Position numbers and translations under genes: made by a program. The notes under the pieces are model-generated. The model saw only the letters and a program-made list of their open reading frames with translations. It did not search any database and had not been told where the DNA came from. From contig OX463829.1 in the NCBI GenBank assembly GCA_949825045.1, positions 3,844,001 to 3,908,000 of the forward strand: a stretch of 64,000 nt of DNA, read 5' to 3'. Positions within the stretch are counted from its first letter, which is position 1, and every line of letters begins with the position of its first letter. The stretch comes from Argyresthia goedartella. Taxonomy: Eukaryota; Arthropoda; Insecta; Lepidoptera; Argyresthiidae. Shown piece after piece: positions 59,441-64,000 of this stretch.

Positions 59441-60689
59441 TATAATATAATGTATATGATGTATTTTTAGAGTCGACTAGAATGACGCTTTCCACTCAAA
59501 CCGGGTTGAGGTAACTTGTGATGTTACAATTTGTGTTCGTGCATGCTGTAAAACCACAAGTGGTTTGTCCTAGCTGCACATTCTAGTGGAATCATCATAA
59601 GTACAAATATCCCGACTGCATGAACATTCAATAGCACATATAAACTTATAAAAACAGCTGGTTACATATATGGGTTATGGTGGCAGCGCCACTTACTTTG
59701 TAAACAAAATTTTGCGATCTAAAACCTAACCTACAGACTTTTTACTAACATTACTCCCACACCTGAGAAAAATCCAACGACACCACATTAATTGATATCC
59801 GTCGAGCAGTTTAGGATGTAGCGCGTGCTTACGAAATGGTCATACATACAAACTTTACCCTCCTTCTTGTGCAGTCGTGTAAACCCAACCACAATATCAA
59901 GGTCAGTGTGTAACAATCCGTACAGTTCATAAAGTAACCAATGATCATGCATTTTGTTTCAAACGTACCTTAAATGTTCATCGTAACGCTTCCCGTAATT
60001 AGGGTCGCGCGATTTTTCGTCCCTTATTAATTTGCGGGACCTGCCCCCTGAAAGATTCGTATTCGAATCCTGATTGTCCCGTCTGACTTTGTGGTACATC
60101 AGCTGGAATAAGTGAATTAGGGGTATATTTCACTGCGGGTTTTTACGACTGCCAGTGGTAATATTTGGTGTCGCCTTGGGCGGATTTCATTTTGAATTTT
60201 GGTGAAATATGGATTCGTTTATTCAGGTGGTGTATTCAGACTTCAAAAGTTGTGGAATGGTTCTTCTTTCTACAAGTTGTTAATATTAGCGCATACCGTA
60301 TAACGATGACCTTCCAATAGGGATATGTAGATACAATCCAGAGGAAGTGTACATATCTTCACAGATGCAGCGATGAGCTAACCCCAGTCACACAAAAAAA
60401 GGTAAAAGGGACTATTGAACAGCTAGCGAAACATGGGGACATCTATGCCTCTGCCACCTGGAACTGAAAAAAGGCGTGAAACAATATGACAATGTGACTA
60501 CACAATCTTCACTTCTAGGGACCTGGACCTGGTTCTGAGGCATCGCGATTTTGAACCTAATGCCATGGTAATAAATTCAAAACCTATAACGGGGAAAGTC
60601 TTCTTTGGAAAATATCTGGCATACAGAGGTAAACCCCGAATCAATCAATACCAACGGCACCACTGTGGACCGGCCAATTCGAATATTCT
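59441..60689. other. Non-coding DNA with a SINE family C fragment
   Basis: No gene. The part at 60440-60495 (CTATGCCTCTGCCACC, AAAAGGCGTGAAAC) resembles the 3' part of SINE family C. Confidence 0.45.
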
Positions 60690-61790
60690 GTTAGAATCAT
60701 AATAATTTCCGAGCAGGAGGTGTTTGACGCCTTAAAAGCTTTGTATCTGGGTAAAGCCGTGGGGCATGACAACATAAGCGTGGAACACCTACGTTTTGTT
60801 AGCCCTTGGTTGGTGGTGTTCCTGATGGTGGTGGTCTGAGATATTCGTACCCTTCCACGGAGGTACTACGAACCTTTGTTGCGCCCTTCATTAAAAGTAA
60901 AACTATTAACCCTTTACTTAGTTCCAATCATCAACTTATTTCTCGAAATAATACAGGCCCAGTTTGGTTATAAAAGTAATAGCTCGACGGAGCTTGTTAT
61001 TTTTGACAAAGTGTCTTAAGAAAAACCCATGTGTATGCATTCTTTCTTGAACTAAGCAAGGCCTTTGATAGAGTCAACTACGGTCTGCTCAGGAAAAAAA
61101 TAGAAAATCGTGAAGTACCCCTAGATAGTGTTGGGATCCTAGCGGCATGATAAATGATTCAGGGGAACGTGGTCAGATGGTGTGATGCCACATCAAAAAA
61201 GATTGTATTGCCCTGCGGAGTGAGTCAGAGAGGGCTAACATCGCCTCCACTCCTCCTTTACATCAAGGTGATGCACGAGGAGCTCAGCGGCAACGACATT
61301 GGCTGCCATGTTGGGGGTAGGAGTGTCACAATCTGTGTTTGCGGATGTCATGGTGCTGCTGAGCCCCACGGTTGGTGCTCTCAGACACTGACTGCAGATC
61401 TCTGCAAGTTACACGGCTGATCACAGGGTCGTCTATAACTGAATGCTCGCTGCCTGCCTGCCCTGGAAGGAAGTTTCTTTCCAGCTTCAAGTACCTCTGG
61501 CACTGGGTTTCGAGCTGCCGGATTATGTCGATCTGGAGAGGGAGGGAGTGGACATTCTGTAAAAGCTCGCGTGACTCAAACTGGTTCTCTTTAGGACGTA
61601 CTTCCAAGCTATGTATATGTACTTACCTCAGCTCTGGTGAAGTTCTAAGAAAGAGAACTATCGCAGATTCAGGGTGCAATATGATGCTTACCACATTCTG
61701 TTCTATCTGCCGCGGTGGTGCAGCGCGTCTACAATGTTCGCAGAGGCGCGGCTTCCTTGTGCTAATGCAGTGACACAGAATGGCTTATTT
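60690..61790 (+). pseudogene. Old CR1-like LINE remnant
   Basis: Scattered RT motifs on the + strand: SEQEVFDALKALYLGKAVGHD (60700-60830, shown as its first 20 residues SEQEVFDALKALYLGKAVGH), LELSKAFDRVNYGLL (about 61040), CGVSQRGLTSPPL (61215) and a degenerate box FADVMVLLSPT (61340). Later, FKYLWHWVSSCR corresponds to the post-catalytic FKYLGHWV motif. Many stops and frameshifts; clearly dead. Confidence 0.6.
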
Positions 61791-62094
61791 TAGGCATAAT
61801 CTGCATAATATGGCGACCAATGGAATTGTAAATAAGGTTATGAGGTTAGTCACGGCCTGTGCGGGTCCTAGGTGAATATCTGCGACCAAAATTTTTTCGT
61901 TGCAAAAATATAAGTGCTAAATATTTATAATACGATTTATGATTGTTACTTAAATTTAATATAAATTCTTTTAATTTATTTTTGACATGTATTTGACAAT
62001 TCGAACGCGGCTAAAACACTACCATATTTCCGCCAAGCCATCTACATAGTCATAAACATTTTATACATGGAAGTAGGCCTCTATTACATCTCGC

Positions 62095-62390
62095 TACCCA
62101 GTGTCAGAAGGGCTCCCACTTTAAGTATTTAGATTCACAATTGCAGTGGGGTCCTCATATATCGTCTATAGCTGGAAGATTGAGCTCTGCAGCTGTTGCT
62201 CTACGAAAAACTAGACTGTTTACTGATGAAGCCACTGCAAGATTAGTATATTTCAGTTACTTTTACAATTGTTCACACACATTATGTCATATGGCATTAT
62301 GTTGTAGGGCAAAGCCGCAGATATACAATTGGTATTTGTGTACAAAAGTGCTATGTAGGGTGACTCATAACAATTTATTAGTTTTAACGT
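62095..62390 (+). pseudogene. LINE thumb-region fragment
   Basis: FKYLDSQLQWGPHISSIAG and ALRKTRLFTDEATARLVYFS match the RT thumb of Jockey/CR1-like LINEs and overlap in motif with the LINE at 10129-10890 (ATSRLVYFSYF). Followed by the repeat at 62430-62960. Confidence 0.6.
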
Positions 62391-62429
62391 AGAATACAAG
62401 TCTGTTATCAAGAAACCAGAGTTTATGGT

Positions 62430-62960
62430 AATGCTCACTAAAATGTCTTTTCTTGCGGCGGCTCTGTGTAGCGGGTTGCTCCCCTCCCTCATATATGGCG
62501 AGGGCGGTAATGGCTGGTGCACAAGTTATACTCGTGAACGGGTGCTGCTTGGGGGGACTGGACCAGTCTGGTTTCTCATAAGTTATGTTCGTTACAGCTT
62601 GTCTTTGGTCTTATTTATTTATTTTGTAAGATTGTTATTTTGAGACATCTTATTAGCATTTATAGACGCTATAAAATTAACATAAAATTTAATAATATTG
62701 TAATACGATTAGATTATTGGATATTGTACATTGTATAATAATAAAATAAAAATATTACGGAAATTAAAAAAATACATCCCCATAGAGTTTTTTGGTGATA
62801 TCTTCTCTGACGGGCGTATTTCCGAAGCACTGGTAGAGTTTATGGAGTCTCCTTTTCCTGTGCGAGATTCAGTCATAAATCACCACTTGAAAGGGAGATT
62901 TCCTTTTTCAAACTCAAACCTTAATCAGTCATGTACTAATTAGTTTAGTTGATCATATTT
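62430..62960 (+). repeat. Inverted partner of the 58.4-58.9 kb segment
   Basis: Shares, in reverse orientation, the GCGTATTTCCGAAGCACTGG, CCTGTGCGAGATTCAG and ACTGGACCAGTCTGG blocks with 58440-58880. Probably a LINE 3' end or non-autonomous element. Confidence 0.55.
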
Positions 62961-63099
62961 GATTATTATTTTATTTTTATATGAGACTTAAGATAGTGTT
63001 TGAATTTTAAAAGTGATTTATTTTTGCCTATTTGCAATAAAGTTTTTGAGTTTAAGTTTGAGTTTGACATCCTATATATGACACCTTTTTAAACAAAGG
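62961..63099. other. Short spacer
   Basis: AT-rich, with TTGAGTTTAAGTTTGAGTTTGA near 63047-63067 (a TTTGAG simple repeat; shown here as a 20-base part TTGAGTTTAAGTTTGAGTTT). Confidence 0.4.
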
Positions 63100-63270
63100 C
63101 ACACACAATTGCTTCTCGCCCCACACTGGGATACCCTGTGTCATGGGTACCAGTAACAGCAACTTCATACACATATAAACATCCAACACCTAAGGGGTTA
63201 TTTTCTTCCTCCCCAGCTGGGATTCGCACCCGTTACATCTCGAACGCCACAGATGTCATCACCACAATGA
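63100..63270 (-). mobile_element. SINE family B, minus copy
   Basis: AATTGCTTCTCGCCCCACAC through CCCAGCTGGGATTCGCACCC matches 16340-16516. The box B complement (GGGATTCGCACCC) is changed. Confidence 0.65.
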
Positions 63271-63826
63271 CCTATAAATTAACCCACTAAAGCTAAGCCA
63301 TTGAATCTGCGCCCTTAACACATCCATTTGCGGCGATCATGATAAGACCCTTGATCCGACGCCCTTAACAGAGTGATAAGCTTGCCATCTCTTACCAATG
63401 TTGGTTGTTTGAGTGAGACGGGCATATTTGACGAGTTTTTGATAGATTAGTTCGGTTATAATACTATATATAACACTTTCTATTGGGCACTAGAGTTCTA
63501 TAGAAGTTTTCGTAGTTACTCAAAATTATATGAAAATCCTAAAGACGTTGTATTTATACATTCTTTTCCCACCACACTACTAAGCCGCACTACTAGTAGT
63601 ATCGTGGGTATTTTTTTCTCCTTCTGCACTACTGGTCCAGTAATATCCAAGGTATTTCTAAAATACATATATTTGCGTTCCGCATTACACTACATAATTT
63701 ATTTTCGCAACTAGATACGGGTAAGCAAGAAACGAACATACTATTTGTATTGGTTTATTTAACACCAATACAAAGTATTTACATAAAACCTCTTAAGTTC
63801 ATATTTCTTATAAATAGTACCTGTCA
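63271..63826. other. Non-coding DNA
   Basis: Nothing recognised apart from two related short units near 63300-63375 (TTGAATCTGCGCCCTTAACA and TTGATCCGACGCCCTTAACA). Confidence 0.45.
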
Positions 63827-64000
63827 ATATTATAATAATAATAATAATAATAATCTTTATTTCAGGCTTACAAAAAAACCCATATCTATAAATACCTTAC
63901 AACTAGAGATACATAATGTAATATAAAAACACACTAAATATAATCTAACCTAGCTAGGGATTTTCTTCTTCATTCTCGCATCCCTGTAGCGTCGGTAAAC
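63827..64000 (-). mobile_element. 3' end of a retroposon running off the window
   Basis: An (AAT)n run at about 63831-63855 followed by CTTTATTTCAGGCTTACAAA, the look of a LINE 3' end with its simple-repeat tail on the minus strand. The coding part would lie beyond 64000. Confidence 0.5.

Overview
The window looks like a gene-poor, repeat-packed stretch of a moth or butterfly (lepidopteran) nuclear genome. The reasons are AT-rich DNA, many short tRNA-derived SINE copies, several non-LTR retrotransposon remnants (RTE and Jockey/CR1-like), Tc1/mariner transposons of the DD37D and DD41D types, an env-bearing gypsy-class element and a BEL/Pao element. I could not search databases, so the organism and the family names rest on recognised motifs. 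No complete host gene is visible. Two short splice-flanked open stretches on the + strand (1613-1663 and 16682-16778) are the best candidates for host exons, so the window may lie in large introns.

Layout. 0-9 kb: SINEs, small foldback elements, an RTE remnant (3.2-4.3 kb), a palindrome-rich element (5.5-5.9 kb) and a DD37D (maT-like) transposon with one in-frame stop (6.1-7.4 kb). 9-17.8 kb: one LINE inserted into another, three SINE families, inverted MITE copies and a degraded gypsy integrase tail. 17.9-33.75 kb: a young BEL/Pao element on the - strand with 520-bp LTRs and a 5-bp target duplication. Its 5' LTR is split by a young + strand env-bearing gypsy element (errantivirus type) with identical 278-bp LTRs and a 4-bp duplication. 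34-49 kb: MITEs, LINE and RTE remnants, a hAT-type MITE with a perfect 8-bp duplication and a second copy of the palindrome-rich element. 49.4-51.8 kb: a DD41D transposon with an intact transposase and terminal inverted repeats of about 440 bp. 52-64 kb: LINE remnants, SINEs, foldback elements and a long-TIR element.

How the parts work together. In the errantivirus, gag, pol and env are linked by a UUUAAAC slippery heptamer that abuts the gag stop, by an in-frame 12-bp minisatellite at the start of pol, and by a possible in-phase splice (donor 26039, acceptor 31567) that would give env its N-terminus. Its leader carries a chain of six hairpins, three of which show paired sequence changes. pol is broken by one stop inside RNase H. 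In the BEL element gag and pol share one frame and are separated by a single UAG. The least explained signal is a set of foldback elements that keep a short core while each copy has its own self-complementary arms: cores around GAGCCGAAGGC at 14.5, 52.6 and 57.9 kb, and a longer shared core at 5.7 and 49.15 kb.
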